This document shows, piece after piece, positions 35,244-44,845 of a DNA stretch of 64,000 nt. The notes under the pieces are model-generated. The model ran no database searches. It worked only from the letters and a program-made list of their open reading frames with translations, and had not been told where the DNA came from. The stretch is taken from contig JAHEBZ010000003.1 of assembly GCA_024641985.1 (NCBI GenBank), positions 1 through 64,000 of the forward strand, written 5' to 3'. Origin of the DNA: Rhodoluna sp. Its GTDB lineage: Bacteria; Actinomycetota; Actinomycetes; Actinomycetales; Microbacteriaceae. A program made the position numbers and the translations under genes. The stretch's first letter is position 1, and each line of letters opens with the position of its first letter.

Positions 35244-38200
35244 GTGGCCAACTTGTATCTAAAGAGCCTCACACTCAAGGGCTTCAAATCTTTTGCCCAA
35301 CCAACCACTTTTGCCTTTGAGCCCGGCGTAACAGCCGTTGTTGGCCCCAATGGTTCTGGCAAGTCGAACGTTGTAGATGCGCTTGCTTGGGTGATGGGTG
35401 AGCAGGGCGCCAAGAGCCTTCGCGGCGGCAAGATGGAAGACGTAATCTTTGCTGGCACAAGCACCAAGGGCCCACTTGGTCGTGCCGAAGTCATCTTGAC
35501 AATCGATAACTCCGATGGCGCGCTGCCGATTGACTACACCGAAGTAACCATTTCTCGCACACTGTTTCGCAACGGTGGAAGCGAATATGCAATCAACGGC
35601 GATGCCTGCCGATTGCTTGATGTTCAAGAGCTTTTGAGCGATTCAGGCCTTGGTCGCGAAATGCACGTGATCGTTGGCCAGGGCCAGCTTGATTCGGTTT
35701 TGCGCGCTACGCCCGAAGAGCGCCGGGGTTTTATTGAAGAAGCCGCCGGAATTTTGAAGCACCGCCGACGCAAAGAAAAAACTCAGCGCAAGCTTGAGGC
35801 CATGCAGGCAAACCTGACCCGGCTGAACGACCTTGCCGGTGAAGTGCGCCGCCAACTTAAGCCGCTTGGCCAACAGGCCGAGGTGGCTCGCGAAGCTCAG
35901 GGCATTGCATCGGTGGTTCGCGACGCAAAGGCCAGATTGCTGGCCGCCGACATCAGTGAGTTGCACCGAACGCTCGAAGACACCGCAAAGAGCGAAGCCG
36001 ACCGCCGTGGCGAGCGAAACATCTTGCAAGAGTTGCTTGCCGAAAACACCGTAAGGCTGGCACAGCTCGAAGCGGCTCAAGTTTCGACCGAGCTAGATCA
36101 GGCTCGCAACCTCTCTTATCAATTCGATTCAATGACAGAGCGCCTTCGTTCGCAGCTTTCGATTGCCAACCAGCGCGTTGCTCTGCTTGGTTCGCAAGCC
36201 GAAGTGTCTGCAGCTCAACTTGACCCGGCGGCGCTCGAGCATGAGGCAATTGCCGCAGAGGCAAGAGCCATTGAGCTTGCCGCCAACGTTGAGGCACTAA
36301 AAACAGCGCTTGGGGTGGCCGAGAAGGCTCGAAGCCAAGCTCGCGACATTCTTGAAGAGTTTGACAACGAGGTGGCTGCTCAAAACGCGCTTATTTCAAA
36401 GTTCGATCTCGAAAAATCAAGGCTTGCCAGCGAGGCAAACATTGCCGAATCAAAACTGGCCGGGCTTCGCAACGAGGTGGTTCGCCACGAAACTGCACTT
36501 GCCGAGGCAACCGAGAGGCACCAGTCTCGCAGGGCCGAATATGCGGCCTTAGAAGAGCAGTTGCAGGGGCAACAATCGCCAAGCGATAACGGGCTTGAAA
36601 CCGCCTACGACGCAGCTCAAATTGCCGTTAGCGATGCCGGCGCACAGATCGATGTGCTGCGCGACAAAATTCACCAGGCCGAACGCGAACGTGACTCGCT
36701 TTCGGCTAAGCGATCCGCGCTCAACCTGATGCTCGAACAAAAAGATGGTGCAAGCGAGCTTGCTGCTGCTGGGCTAAGGGGCATCCGAGGTTTGGTTGCC
36801 AGCCACATGAAGATTGCCAAGGGTTTTGAGGTTTCAATTGCGGCCGCACTTGGTTCGCTTGCCGATGCCCTGGTGGCCGATACGCGCGAACAAGGTTTGG
36901 CTGCCATCGAGCACCTCAAGAGCAGCCAAGGTGGTCGTGTTGACCTGATTGTTGCCGATGTTGACGCAAGGGGCAAAGCCGAAAGCCTCATCAAAATTGC
37001 CGGTGCTCGCGCTGCCACCGAAGTTGTTGAAGCCCCAACTGGAATCTTGGCTTTGCTTTCAGAGGTTGTAATTGTTGACGACCTCGAGTCGGCTCGAAAT
37101 TTATACCAGGCAGACCGCTCGGCTCTAAAACTCACACTGATTACTCTCGATGGCGACGTGCTGACCGAATCGATCATTCGAGGCGGTTCATCCAATAAGC
37201 CATCAAAGCTTGAATTGGTTGCCGAACGCGATGCCGCAGAAGCCCGGTTAGGTGAAGTAACTAACCTGGTCGATTCGGCGCGCGGCCAGATGGTTACGGC
37301 TCGCTCGACCGAGGAGGCGGCTAAGGCTTCGGCTAAGGCTGCGCTGGCCTCGCTAAAAGAACACGACACCACGATTGCCTCTAATGCCGAAAAGTTGGGG
37401 CGGTTGCGAGTTGCTGTTGAGGCGACTGCTGGCGAAGTTGAGCGACTGACCCGAGTTGCCAAAACGGCAGCTGAGGGCATTGCGGCGGCTGAGTTATCTT
37501 TGCAGACCGCCATCTCGGCCCACGATGTTTTTGCTGCCCAACAGCGCCCAGCGCTTGACTTGCAAAATCGCCAAACCCTAGCCGAGAATCTTGAGCAAGA
37601 GCGCCAAAGTGAGCTAGAGCTGCGAGTCGATCTTGGCGCTGCGGTCGAGCGCGTGCGTGTTGAAGGCGAACGCGGTTTGGCATTGCGAACCCAGGTGGCT
37701 GAAGCTCAAATTGCTATCGAAAAGGCTCGGGCTGCTGCTGCTGCTCAGCGCTTGCAACTTGAAAGCGCCAAGGCAGTTTTAGATGCCCTTCCGCTAGTTA
37801 TGAACGCGGTTGCCGAGAGCGCCGCGAAAGCGAAATTGCGACTTCACGAGCTTGAGAACGCAAGGGCTAATCAAAACGCCGAGTTGGTTAAGCTGCGCGG
37901 CGAAACAGCCGAGATTCAGATGAAATTGTCGTCGCTCACCCAAAATGTGCACGACATGGAGTTGGCCAACCACGAAAAACGACTAAACCTTGCCAATTTG
38001 GTTTCGCGAGTCAACGATGAGTTGGGCATGGAGCAAGCAACGCTTCTAGAGGAATACAGCCCCGAGTTGCCGATTATTGGTGAAGATGCCGATGGCAACC
38101 CAACCGAATCGGTTTTCAACCGCGAAGAGCAACAAAAACGACTTCGCGAAGGCGAGCGCCTATTTGAGCGTTTGGGTCGCGTGAACCCGCTGGCACTCGA

Positions 38201-38777
38201 AGAATATGCCGCACTCGAACAGCGACACAAGTTTTTGACAGAGCAGCTTGCCGACCTAACGCAGACCCGTAAAGACCTGCTTCAAATCATCGAAGACCTT
38301 GATACCAAGATGAAGGTCATCTTTGCCGAAGCATTCGAAGACACCCGCAAGGCGTTCGAGACCGTATTCCCCACGCTATTCCCGGGCGGAACTGGCTCAA
38401 TTTTCTTGACCAACCCCGACGACATGCTAACCACTGGCCTCGAAGTTACGGTGAAGCCAGCTGGTAAGCGCATCGAACGCCTATCGCTGCTTTCTGGTGG
38501 CGAGCGTTCGCTGGCTGCAGTTGCGTTGATGGTTGCCATCTTCAAAGCGCGCCCTTCGCCTTTCTATGTAATGGATGAGGTTGAGGCTGCCCTGGATGAC
38601 GCGAACCTGGGTCGTTTGTTGCAAATTTTCGAAGACTTGCGTTCAAGCTCGCAGCTGATCATCATCACCCACCAAAAGCGCACAATGGAGATTGCCGACG
38701 CACTTTATGGTGTGTCGATGCGTCAAGACGGAGTATCTGCAGTGGTTGGTCAGCGCTTGATCGAAAAGGGAAATTAG
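35244..38777 (+). CDS. smc: Chromosome segregation protein SMC
   Basis: Condensin ATPase organising the chromosome. The 1177 residues show Walker A GPNGSGKSN (about 32), a first coiled coil (about 165-495), a hinge (about 510-650, GLRGIRGLVASHMKIAKGFE), a second coiled coil rich in Glu/Ala/Gln, and the C-terminal signature LSGGERSLAAVALM with Walker B FYVMDEVEAALDD (about 1115). GTG 35244 is chosen as start; a TTG nine bases on is possible. It is followed at once by ftsY. Confidence 0.95.
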   Translation: MANLYLKSLTLKGFKSFAQPTTFAFEPGVTAVVGPNGSGKSNVVDALAWVMGEQGAKSLRGGKMEDVIFAGTSTKGPLGRAEVILTIDNSDGALPIDYTEVTISRTLFRNGGSEYAINGDACRLLDVQELLSDSGLGREMHVIVGQGQLDSVLRATPEERRGFIEEAAGILKHRRRKEKTQRKLEAMQANLTRLNDLAGEVRRQLKPLGQQAEVAREAQGIASVVRDAKARLLAADISELHRTLEDTAKSEADRRGERNILQELLAENTVRLAQLEAAQVSTELDQARNLSYQFDSMTERLRSQLSIANQRVALLGSQAEVSAAQLDPAALEHEAIAAEARAIELAANVEALKTALGVAEKARSQARDILEEFDNEVAAQNALISKFDLEKSRLASEANIAESKLAGLRNEVVRHETALAEATERHQSRRAEYAALEEQLQGQQSPSDNGLETAYDAAQIAVSDAGAQIDVLRDKIHQAERERDSLSAKRSALNLMLEQKDGASELAAAGLRGIRGLVASHMKIAKGFEVSIAAALGSLADALVADTREQGLAAIEHLKSSQGGRVDLIVADVDARGKAESLIKIAGARAATEVVEAPTGILALLSEVVIVDDLESARNLYQADRSALKLTLITLDGDVLTESIIRGGSSNKPSKLELVAERDAAEARLGEVTNLVDSARGQMVTARSTEEAAKASAKAALASLKEHDTTIASNAEKLGRLRVAVEATAGEVERLTRVAKTAAEGIAAAELSLQTAISAHDVFAAQQRPALDLQNRQTLAENLEQERQSELELRVDLGAAVERVRVEGERGLALRTQVAEAQIAIEKARAAAAAQRLQLESAKAVLDALPLVMNAVAESAAKAKLRLHELENARANQNAELVKLRGETAEIQMKLSSLTQNVHDMELANHEKRLNLANLVSRVNDELGMEQATLLEEYSPELPIIGEDADGNPTESVFNREEQQKRLREGERLFERLGRVNPLALEEYAALEQRHKFLTEQLADLTQTRKDLLQIIEDLDTKMKVIFAEAFEDTRKAFETVFPTLFPGGTGSIFLTNPDDMLTTGLEVTVKPAGKRIERLSLLSGGERSLAAVALMVAIFKARPSPFYVMDEVEAALDDANLGRLLQIFEDLRSSSQLIIITHQKRTMEIADALYGVSMRQDGVSAVVGQRLIEKGN

Positions 38778-38778
38778 C

Positions 38779-39807
38779 GTGGCTGGAATTCTCTTCTGGA
38801 AGAAAAAACGCGATGCCGAGCCAGAAGCGGTTCTTGAGGTTGAGCCTGTTGCACCTGTGCCAGAGCTCGTTGTTGAACCCGAACTGGTCATTGAACCCGA
38901 ACTGGTCGTTGAACCCGAACTTGTGGCCGTTGAATTGCCCAAGCGCAGCGCACGCAAGGGCATTCGAAGCCTGTTTAGTCGAATTAAGTTCGACCCACAG
39001 AATCTTGATGAACTCGAAGACATTCTGATTCAGGCCGACTTTGGGGTTGACACTTCACTTTCAATTGTTGACGAGGTGAAGGCGCGAGCAAAGCAATCGG
39101 GGGCCGAAACCGAAGGCGAACTCAAGGCGATTTTGGCGGCTGTAATTGCCGAAAATCTCGAGCGTGCCGACAAGGCCCTGAACCTAAGTGATGGCAAATT
39201 GCCATACGTGTTCTTGGTGGTTGGCGTGAACGGCGTTGGCAAAACCACCACCATCGGCAAGCTAGCAAATTGGCTAACCGAGGGGGATTGGAGCGTTGTA
39301 ATAGGCGCTGCAGACACATTTAGGGCAGCTGCCGTTGACCAGGTTGCTACCTGGGCGCAGCGCGCGGGAGCCACTTTGGTTGGGCCCAAAACCGAGGGGC
39401 AAGACCCGGCATCGGTTGCATTTGAATCGGTTGAGGCTGCCATCAAACAAGACTCTGACATCGTGATTATTGACACCGCTGGCCGCCTGCAAAACAAGAC
39501 CGACCTCATGATCGAACTAGATAAAATTCGCCGAGTGATCGAAAAGCAGGCAGCAATTAGCGAGGTGTTGTTGGTGCTCGATGCAACCACGGGTCAAAAC
39601 GGTCTGGCCCAGGCAAAAGCTTTCGCCGACGTTGCCAAGGTTACGGGAGTGGTGCTCACCAAACTCGACGGAACCGCGAAGGGTGGCATCGTGTTCTCTA
39701 TTCAACGAGAACTCGGCATACCTGTTAAGTTGGTCGGTGTCGGAGAAGGCATCAATGATTTCGCGTTTTTTGACGCAAAAGAGTTCGCAAGCGGACTGGT
39801 TAGCTAG
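38779..39807 (+). CDS. ftsY: Signal recognition particle receptor FtsY
   Basis: SRP receptor GTPase, 342 residues. An acidic N-terminal A region (about 15-55) contains the repeated VEPELV/IEPELV units, followed by the NG domain: GVNGVGKTTTIGKLA (about 145), DTAGRLQNK (about 233) and TKLDGTAKGG (about 295). The A region normally aids membrane contact. GTG start directly after the smc stop; ffh follows 11 bases later. Confidence 0.95.
   Translation: MAGILFWKKKRDAEPEAVLEVEPVAPVPELVVEPELVIEPELVVEPELVAVELPKRSARKGIRSLFSRIKFDPQNLDELEDILIQADFGVDTSLSIVDEVKARAKQSGAETEGELKAILAAVIAENLERADKALNLSDGKLPYVFLVVGVNGVGKTTTIGKLANWLTEGDWSVVIGAADTFRAAAVDQVATWAQRAGATLVGPKTEGQDPASVAFESVEAAIKQDSDIVIIDTAGRLQNKTDLMIELDKIRRVIEKQAAISEVLLVLDATTGQNGLAQAKAFADVAKVTGVVLTKLDGTAKGGIVFSIQRELGIPVKLVGVGEGINDFAFFDAKEFASGLVS
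38872..38925 (+). repeat. 18-bp tandem repeat in ftsY
   Basis: Three nearly identical 18-bp units (38872, 38890, 38908) encode VEPELV, IEPELV and VEPELV in the acidic N-terminus of FtsY. In-frame repeats of this size can vary in number between strains. Confidence 0.9.
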
Positions 39808-39818
39808 GAGTGCAGTAA

Positions 39819-41324
39819 ATGTTTGGCAATCTTTCCGATCGTCTTGTCGAAACCTTCAAGAACCTTCGAAGCAAGGGCAAACTAAGCCCCGCAGATATCG
39901 ATGCAACCCTTCGCGAGATTCGCCGAGCACTTCTTGAGGCCGATGTTGCACTCGATGTAGTTAAAGCGTTTGTCACTGCCGTGCGTGATCGCGCGTTGGG
40001 CGACGAAGTATCGAAGGCGCTAAACCCAGCTCAGCAAGTTGTGCAAATTGTCAACGAAGAACTCGTTGCCATCCTTGGTGGCGAACAGCGAAAACTGTCT
40101 TTTGCCAAAAAACCGCCAACCGTAATCATGCTGGCAGGTTTGCAGGGTTCGGGTAAAACCACGCTGGCCGGCAAGCTTGCCAAATGGCTAAAAGATCAGG
40201 GTCAGACCCCGTTGCTTGTTGCCGCCGACCTGCAGCGCCCAAACGCCGTTAATCAACTTCAGGTTGTTGGCGACCGAGTAGGTGTATCGGTGTTTGCGCC
40301 CGAGCCAGGCAATGGCGTTGGCAACCCGGTTAAGGTTTCTAAAGATTCGATCAAGCACGCCACGCAAAAAATGTTCAGCGTTGTAATTGTTGACACCGCT
40401 GGCCGTTTGGGCGTTGACGAAGAGATGATGCAGCAGGCCATCGATATTCGCAAGGCGATCGACCCCGACGAAGTGCTTTTTGTCATCGATTCGATGGTTG
40501 GCCAAGATGCCGTGAACGTGGCCAAGGCCTTCGAAGACGGTGTGGGAATTACCGGTGTGGTTCTTACCAAGCTCGACGGCGATGCCCGCGGTGGTGCGGC
40601 ACTTTCGGTTGCCTCGGTCACCGGCAAACCAATCATCTTCGCTTCAAACGGTGAGGGCATGGATGCCTTCGAGCCGTTCTACCCAGACCGCATGGCGAGT
40701 CGAATTCTTGACATGGGTGACGTGCTCACGCTGATCGAGCAAACTCAGAAGAATTTTGATGAGAGCGAAGCTCGGGCGATGGCCGAGAAGCTTGCTAAAG
40801 ACACTTTTACGCTCGAAGACTTTATGGATCAGATGCAGCAGCTTCGCAAAATGGGTTCGCTCAAGAGCATGCTGGCCATGATGCCCGGCGCCGGCCAAAT
40901 GAGAGCTCAGCTTGATCAGTTCGACGAACGCGAGATCGACCGCACCGAAGCAATCATTCGCTCGATGACCCCAGCCGAACGTCGCCAACCAAAAATTCTG
41001 AATGGTTCGCGTCGCAGCCGCATCGCAAAGGGTTCTGGCATGACAGTCACCGATGTGAACTCGCTGGTTAATCGGTTCGAACAGGCCGCCAAGATGATGA
41101 AAACCGTAGCCAAGGGTGGTGTGCCGCAACTACCTGGCATGCCGAATATGCCAGGCATGGGTTCGTTCGGTTCTGGCAAGGGAAAGGCCAAAGACAAGGG
41201 CAAGAAATCTAAGTCTGGAAACCCCGCCAAGCGCGCAGCCGAAGAGGCAGCCCGATTGTCTGGCCAAAAAACTGGCGATGCAGCACCTGACGCCGGTGGT
41301 TCGGCATTTGGCATAGGAAACTAG
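39819..41324 (+). CDS. ffh: Signal recognition particle protein Ffh
   Basis: GTPase of the signal recognition particle. The N and G domains carry GLQGSGKTTLAGKLA (about 107), DTAGRLGVDEEMMQ (about 190) and TKLDGDARGGAALS (about 248); the methionine-rich M domain (about 325-440) binds 4.5S RNA and signal sequences. The C-terminus is a Gly/Met stretch (LPGMPNMPGMGSFGSGKG) and a Lys-rich tail of about 45 residues. No SRP RNA gene was seen in the window. Confidence 0.95.
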   Translation: MFGNLSDRLVETFKNLRSKGKLSPADIDATLREIRRALLEADVALDVVKAFVTAVRDRALGDEVSKALNPAQQVVQIVNEELVAILGGEQRKLSFAKKPPTVIMLAGLQGSGKTTLAGKLAKWLKDQGQTPLLVAADLQRPNAVNQLQVVGDRVGVSVFAPEPGNGVGNPVKVSKDSIKHATQKMFSVVIVDTAGRLGVDEEMMQQAIDIRKAIDPDEVLFVIDSMVGQDAVNVAKAFEDGVGITGVVLTKLDGDARGGAALSVASVTGKPIIFASNGEGMDAFEPFYPDRMASRILDMGDVLTLIEQTQKNFDESEARAMAEKLAKDTFTLEDFMDQMQQLRKMGSLKSMLAMMPGAGQMRAQLDQFDEREIDRTEAIIRSMTPAERRQPKILNGSRRSRIAKGSGMTVTDVNSLVNRFEQAAKMMKTVAKGGVPQLPGMPNMPGMGSFGSGKGKAKDKGKKSKSGNPAKRAAEEAARLSGQKTGDAAPDAGGSAFGIGN

Positions 41325-41368
41325 TCGAATCAACTAGCGCCACGGCGGTTTTTCTGGCAGAATAGAGC

Positions 41369-41413
41369 GGTTGCCTAGTGTTTGACCCTCTAACCAAACA
41401 TTTGCAGGCAACC
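41369..41413 (+). promoter_or_regulatory. Long hairpin in the rpsP leader
   Basis: An interrupted stem-loop upstream of rpsP: GGTTGCCT (41369-41376) pairs with AGGCAACC (41406-41413), then after a 2x5 internal loop TGTTTG pairs with CAAACA (41379-41384, 41395-41400) around a 10-base loop. There is no T run after it, so it is not a terminator. It could be a leader for autoregulation by a ribosomal protein or an mRNA-stabilising structure. Confidence 0.5.
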
Positions 41414-41490
41414 CCTAGAGCTTTTTCTACCGAGTGTGCCCCCACGCTCACGGTTGAACGTTCGCACCATTACGAAAAACAGGAGCAATC

Positions 41491-42075
41491 GTGGCTGTAA
41501 AAATTCGCCTCAAGCGCATGGGCAAGATCCGTGCACCTCACTACCGCATCGTCGTAGCCGACTCACGCACCGCGCGTGATGGCCGTGCCATCGAAGAGAT
41601 CGGTCGTTACGTACCAACCGAAAACCCATCGATCATCGAGATCAACTCTGAGCGCGCTCAGTACTGGCTAGGCGTTGGCGCTCAGCCAACCGAGCAGGTT
41701 GCTGTGCTTCTAAAGCTCACCGGTGACCTTCAGGCTTCAAAGGGCGACAAGACCGCTAAGAACACTGTTCAGGTCAAGGCAGCTAAAGAGGCTTTCGTTA
41801 TCGACACCAAAAAGAAGACCGTTCTTGTTCCAAAGACCGAGGCTCCTGTAAAGGCTGCACCTGCAGCAGAAGAGGCACCTGCAGCCGAGGCCGCAGAGGT
41901 TGAGGCTCCAGCGGTTGAAGATGTAATTGCTGAAGCCGCAGACGCAGCCGAAGAAGCAGTTCAGTCAGTTGAAGACGCAGTTGCAGATGCAGCAGACGAG
42001 GCAGCTCCGGTTGCTGAGTCAGTTGAAGAGGCAGCAGTTGTTGAAGAGGCTCCAGCAGCTTCAGAAGAGGCTTAA
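41491..42075 (+). CDS. rpsP: 30S ribosomal protein S16 with long acidic extension
   Basis: Small-subunit protein. Residues 1-80 are canonical S16 ([26 protein letters not shown]). The remaining 110 residues are an extension almost entirely of Ala, Glu, Val, Pro and Asp, giving 194 residues against 80-90 in many bacteria; actinobacterial S16 proteins often carry shorter tails. CAGGAG precedes the GTG start. It heads the rpsP-khpA-rimM-trmD operon. Confidence 0.95.
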   Translation: MAVKIRLKRMGKIRAPHYRIVVADSRTARDGRAIEEIGRYVPTENPSIIEINSERAQYWLGVGAQPTEQVAVLLKLTGDLQASKGDKTAKNTVQVKAAKEAFVIDTKKKTVLVPKTEAPVKAAPAAEEAPAAEAAEVEAPAVEDVIAEAADAAEEAVQSVEDAVADAADEAAPVAESVEEAAVVEEAPAASEEA

Positions 42076-42080
42076 TAAAA

Positions 42081-42317
42081 GTGCTAGCCGCTGCGCTCGA
42101 ACACCTGGTCAAAGGCATCGTCGACAATCCTGAAGACGCCACCGTGACTGCACGCTCAACCTCGCGAGGAGACTTGCTTGAGGTTCACGTGCACCCAGAC
42201 GACCTGGGCCGCGTGATCGGGCGCAACGGCCGCACCGCCAAGGCGCTTCGCACAATTGTGAACGCCCTTGCCGATGGCAAAAAAGTACGCGTAGACGTGG
42301 TTGATACCGATTTCTAG
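42081..42317 (+). CDS. khpA: KH-domain RNA-binding protein KhpA
   Basis: A 78-residue single KH-domain protein with the RNA-binding GxxG loop as IGRNGRTAKALRT. KhpA (YlqC) pairs with KhpB in other bacteria to bind many RNAs and affect cell division and growth. Located between rpsP and rimM, its normal place in Gram-positive bacteria. GTG start; 17-base overlap with rimM. Confidence 0.93.
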   Translation: MLAAALEHLVKGIVDNPEDATVTARSTSRGDLLEVHVHPDDLGRVIGRNGRTAKALRTIVNALADGKKVRVDVVDTDF

Positions 42318-42882
42318 CAAGACCACGCTGCGAGTTGGTCGCCTAGTTAAGGCTCACGGCCTAAAGGGTGCATTCAAACTCGAGCTATATACAGACAGCC
42401 CCGAAGATCGCTTTACGGCGGGCGCAGTTCTAGACCTTCAGGTTCCCGAAACCTCACCTTGGTTCGGCAAAACCGTGACAGTCAAAGAACTCCGCTGGTA
42501 TAACGCTTCGCCGGTTCTATTTCTAAATGACATCGAAGACCGCGATGCCGCAGAAACGCTCATCAAGGCAATTTTGCTAGTTAATGCAGATGTAGAAATT
42601 TTGCCAACCGAGCCTGATGCTTGGTATGACCACCAACTTATTGGCCTCAAGGTTATTCGCGATGGCGTTGATTTCGGCAAAATTATTCGCGTCGAGCACC
42701 TGCCGGCACAAGATTGCCTCGCAATCGAGTCGGCGTCGGGTGAGCACTTGTTGCCCTTCATCAAAAAGTTTGTTCCTACAGTCGATGTTGCCAAGGGCGA
42801 AGTCATCATCACCCCTCCGGGTGGCCTTTTCGAAGAGCTCGATGGCCCTGCCGAAACCACAGATTCGGGCGACGCGGAGTAA
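42301..42882 (+). CDS. rimM: Ribosome maturation factor RimM
   Basis: 16S rRNA processing factor acting on the 30S head and S19. The 193 residues have the RimM domain ([20 protein letters not shown], about 9-28) and a PRC-barrel domain with [11 protein letters not shown] (about 105-115). The TTG at 42301, overlapping khpA, is the only start that keeps the N-terminal strand; translation is probably coupled. Confidence 0.92.
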   Translation: MIPISSKTTLRVGRLVKAHGLKGAFKLELYTDSPEDRFTAGAVLDLQVPETSPWFGKTVTVKELRWYNASPVLFLNDIEDRDAAETLIKAILLVNADVEILPTEPDAWYDHQLIGLKVIRDGVDFGKIIRVEHLPAQDCLAIESASGEHLLPFIKKFVPTVDVAKGEVIITPPGGLFEELDGPAETTDSGDAE

Positions 42883-42884
42883 TC

Positions 42885-43571
42885 ATGCGCATCGATGCAA
42901 TCACGATTTTTCCTGATTACTTCAACGCCCTCGATATTTCACTTTTGGGCAAGGCCCGCGAAAAACAAATTCTCGACATGCGAGTTCACGACCTTCGCAA
43001 GTTCACCTTCGACAAACACAAAACCGTCGATGACAGCCCCTATGGCGGCGGCGCAGGCATGCTCATGAAACCCGAGCCTTGGGGTTTGGCGCTCGATGAA
43101 ATTCTTCCTGAAGATGGCGATTGCACAGTCATTTTTACCTCGCCAGCCGGTGAACAATTTAAACAGGCAACCGCAGCCGAACTGGCAAACGAAAAGCAAA
43201 TTGTTTTCGCCTGCGGTCGCTATGAGGGCATCGACCAGCGAGTTGTCGATTATGCGTCAACCAAGGCTAAAGTTCGGCTGATCAGCCTTGGCGATTATGT
43301 TCTAAACGGCGGTGAAGTGGCTGCCATTGCAATGATCGAGGCCATCGCAAGATTAATTCCCGGGGTCATTGGCAACGCCGAAAGCCTGGTCGAAGAATCG
43401 CACTCCGATGGGCTGCTCGAGTACCCGAGTTACACAAAGCCATCTAGTTGGCGTGGCCTCGAAGTGCCCCAGGTTTTGCTTAGCGGCAACCATGCCCTGA
43501 TTGCCCAGTGGCGCAAAGACCAGCAAATCGAGCGCACCAGGCGGGTTCGCCCCGACTTGCTGCCCGAATAG
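42885..43571 (+). CDS. trmD: tRNA (guanine-37-N1)-methyltransferase
   Basis: SPOUT methyltransferase making m1G37 in tRNAs with G36, preventing frameshifts. The 228 residues include [14 protein letters not shown] (about 49-62), the trefoil-knot motif [13 protein letters not shown] (about 130) and [21 protein letters not shown] (split over about 183-205). Starts two bases after rimM. Confidence 0.95.
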   Translation: MRIDAITIFPDYFNALDISLLGKAREKQILDMRVHDLRKFTFDKHKTVDDSPYGGGAGMLMKPEPWGLALDEILPEDGDCTVIFTSPAGEQFKQATAAELANEKQIVFACGRYEGIDQRVVDYASTKAKVRLISLGDYVLNGGEVAAIAMIEAIARLIPGVIGNAESLVEESHSDGLLEYPSYTKPSSWRGLEVPQVLLSGNHALIAQWRKDQQIERTRRVRPDLLPE

Positions 43572-43575
43572 GTCT

Positions 43576-43604
43576 TTGCTAGCAGCGGCTTTTGCCGCTA
43601 AACT
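43576..43604 (+). promoter_or_regulatory. Promoter of rplS
   Basis: TTGCTA (43576-43581), a 17-base spacer and TAAACT (43599-43604). The spacer holds a perfect hairpin sequence, AGCGGC-TTTT-GCCGCT. The -10 and following bases, TAAACTAATCAGG, are identical to the tRNA-Leu promoter at the left end of the window. The transcript would carry a leader of about 107 bases. Confidence 0.6.
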
Positions 43605-43718
43605 AATCAGGTTGTTAGCCTTCACGTGCTCTGCCGCAGGGGAGCCAGGCTTCTAAGCAACAAACCGACAAATCACTTACCCGTTGTTGACCTGCGCGCA
43701 GTAACAGAAGGCGAAAAA

Positions 43719-44069
43719 ATGCACATTCTCGATTCAGTAGACGCAAAGTCACTACGTTCAGACATTCCAGAGTTCCGCGTTGGTGACACCGTTAACGTTC
43801 ACGTAAACATCATCGAAGGTAACCGCAGCCGTGTTCAGGTTTTCAAGGGCATCGTAATTCGTCGTTCAGGCGAATCAGTTCGCGAGACCTTCACTGTTCG
43901 TAAGGTTTCTTTCCAGGTTGGCGTAGAGCGCACCTTCCCGGTTCACTCACCAGTCATCGAAAAGATCGAAGTTGTAACCCGCGGTGCAGTGCGCCGTGCC
44001 AAGCTTTACTTCCTACGCGACCTGCGCGGCAAGAAAGCAAAAATCGCTGAAAAGCGCGACGCTAAATAA
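43719..44069 (+). CDS. rplS: 50S ribosomal protein L19
   Basis: Large-subunit protein at the 30S-50S interface, 116 residues starting [19 protein letters not shown] and containing [16 protein letters not shown] and the basic C-terminal [18 protein letters not shown]. The start at 43719 follows GAAGG; the open frame extends upstream to 43626 through the leader but lacks family sequence. It follows trmD in the standard order. Confidence 0.95.
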   Translation: MHILDSVDAKSLRSDIPEFRVGDTVNVHVNIIEGNRSRVQVFKGIVIRRSGESVRETFTVRKVSFQVGVERTFPVHSPVIEKIEVVTRGAVRRAKLYFLRDLRGKKAKIAEKRDAK

Positions 44070-44089
44070 ATCTTTCTTACGCTTAAAGC

Positions 44090-44845
44090 ATGAAGAACCT
44101 CGGGCAACTAATTAGCCCGCTAAGAAAAGCACCACGCGACCAGGCTGATGACAGCAACTGGGGTCGTTTCAGACGAAATGTTTTCGTATCGTTTGTCATC
44201 GACCTCGTTGTCATCGTTGGCACCGCGTTGGTGCTTTCTCTGTTAATCAAGAGCTTTCTGGTCCGGTCGTTTTTTGTGCCCTCTGGGTCGATGCTCGAAA
44301 CGTTGCAAATCGATGACCGCATAATCGTGAACGAGCTTGTTCCCGATTTGGTGCCAATCGAACGCGGCGATGTTGTGGTCTTTCAAGACCCGGGTGGCTG
44401 GCTTGGGCCCGTTTCAAAGCCATCCGATAACCCCGTCGTTGCAGTAAGCGACTGGTTCCTTTCGGCTTTTGGCATCACAGCACCCGACAGCTCTCAGCAC
44501 CTGGTTAAGCGAGTTATTGGTGTTGGAGGCGACCGCATCGTTTGCTGCGATGTAGATGGCAAATTGACCATAAACGGCAAAGCGATCACTGAGCCATACC
44601 TGCCCAAAGATGTAAAACCTTCCACGATCGATTTCGATGTGATTGTTCCCGAGGGCTCTATTTGGGTGATGGGCGATAATCGCGATAACAGCGCCGACTC
44701 TCGTTTTCACCTCGACTTGCCAAGCAAGGGCTTTGTATCGAAGCAGTTCATTGTGGGCCGTGCGTTTCTAATCACGTGGCCGTTCAATCATTTTGGTTGG
44801 CTCGACAACTACCCAGATGTCTTCGCAGACGTTCCCAACCCTTAG
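44090..44845 (+). CDS. lepB: Signal peptidase I
   Basis: Membrane protease that removes signal peptides from exported proteins, including those in this window. The 251 residues have a cytoplasmic N-terminus of about 35, one membrane helix, the catalytic serine in PSGSMLETL (about residue 67) and the general-base lysine in VKRVIGVGGDRI (about residue 140), then MGDNRDNSADSR (box E). TACGCT lies six bases before the ATG with no Shine-Dalgarno, so it may be leaderless. Confidence 0.95.
   Translation: MKNLGQLISPLRKAPRDQADDSNWGRFRRNVFVSFVIDLVVIVGTALVLSLLIKSFLVRSFFVPSGSMLETLQIDDRIIVNELVPDLVPIERGDVVVFQDPGGWLGPVSKPSDNPVVAVSDWFLSAFGITAPDSSQHLVKRVIGVGGDRIVCCDVDGKLTINGKAITEPYLPKDVKPSTIDFDVIVPEGSIWVMGDNRDNSADSRFHLDLPSKGFVSKQFIVGRAFLITWPFNHFGWLDNYPDVFADVPNP

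Noticed and set aside
36671-37513. 280-residue minus-strand ORF within smc
   Set aside because: Ser/Ala-rich reading of the complementary strand of the SMC coiled coil; a shadow ORF.
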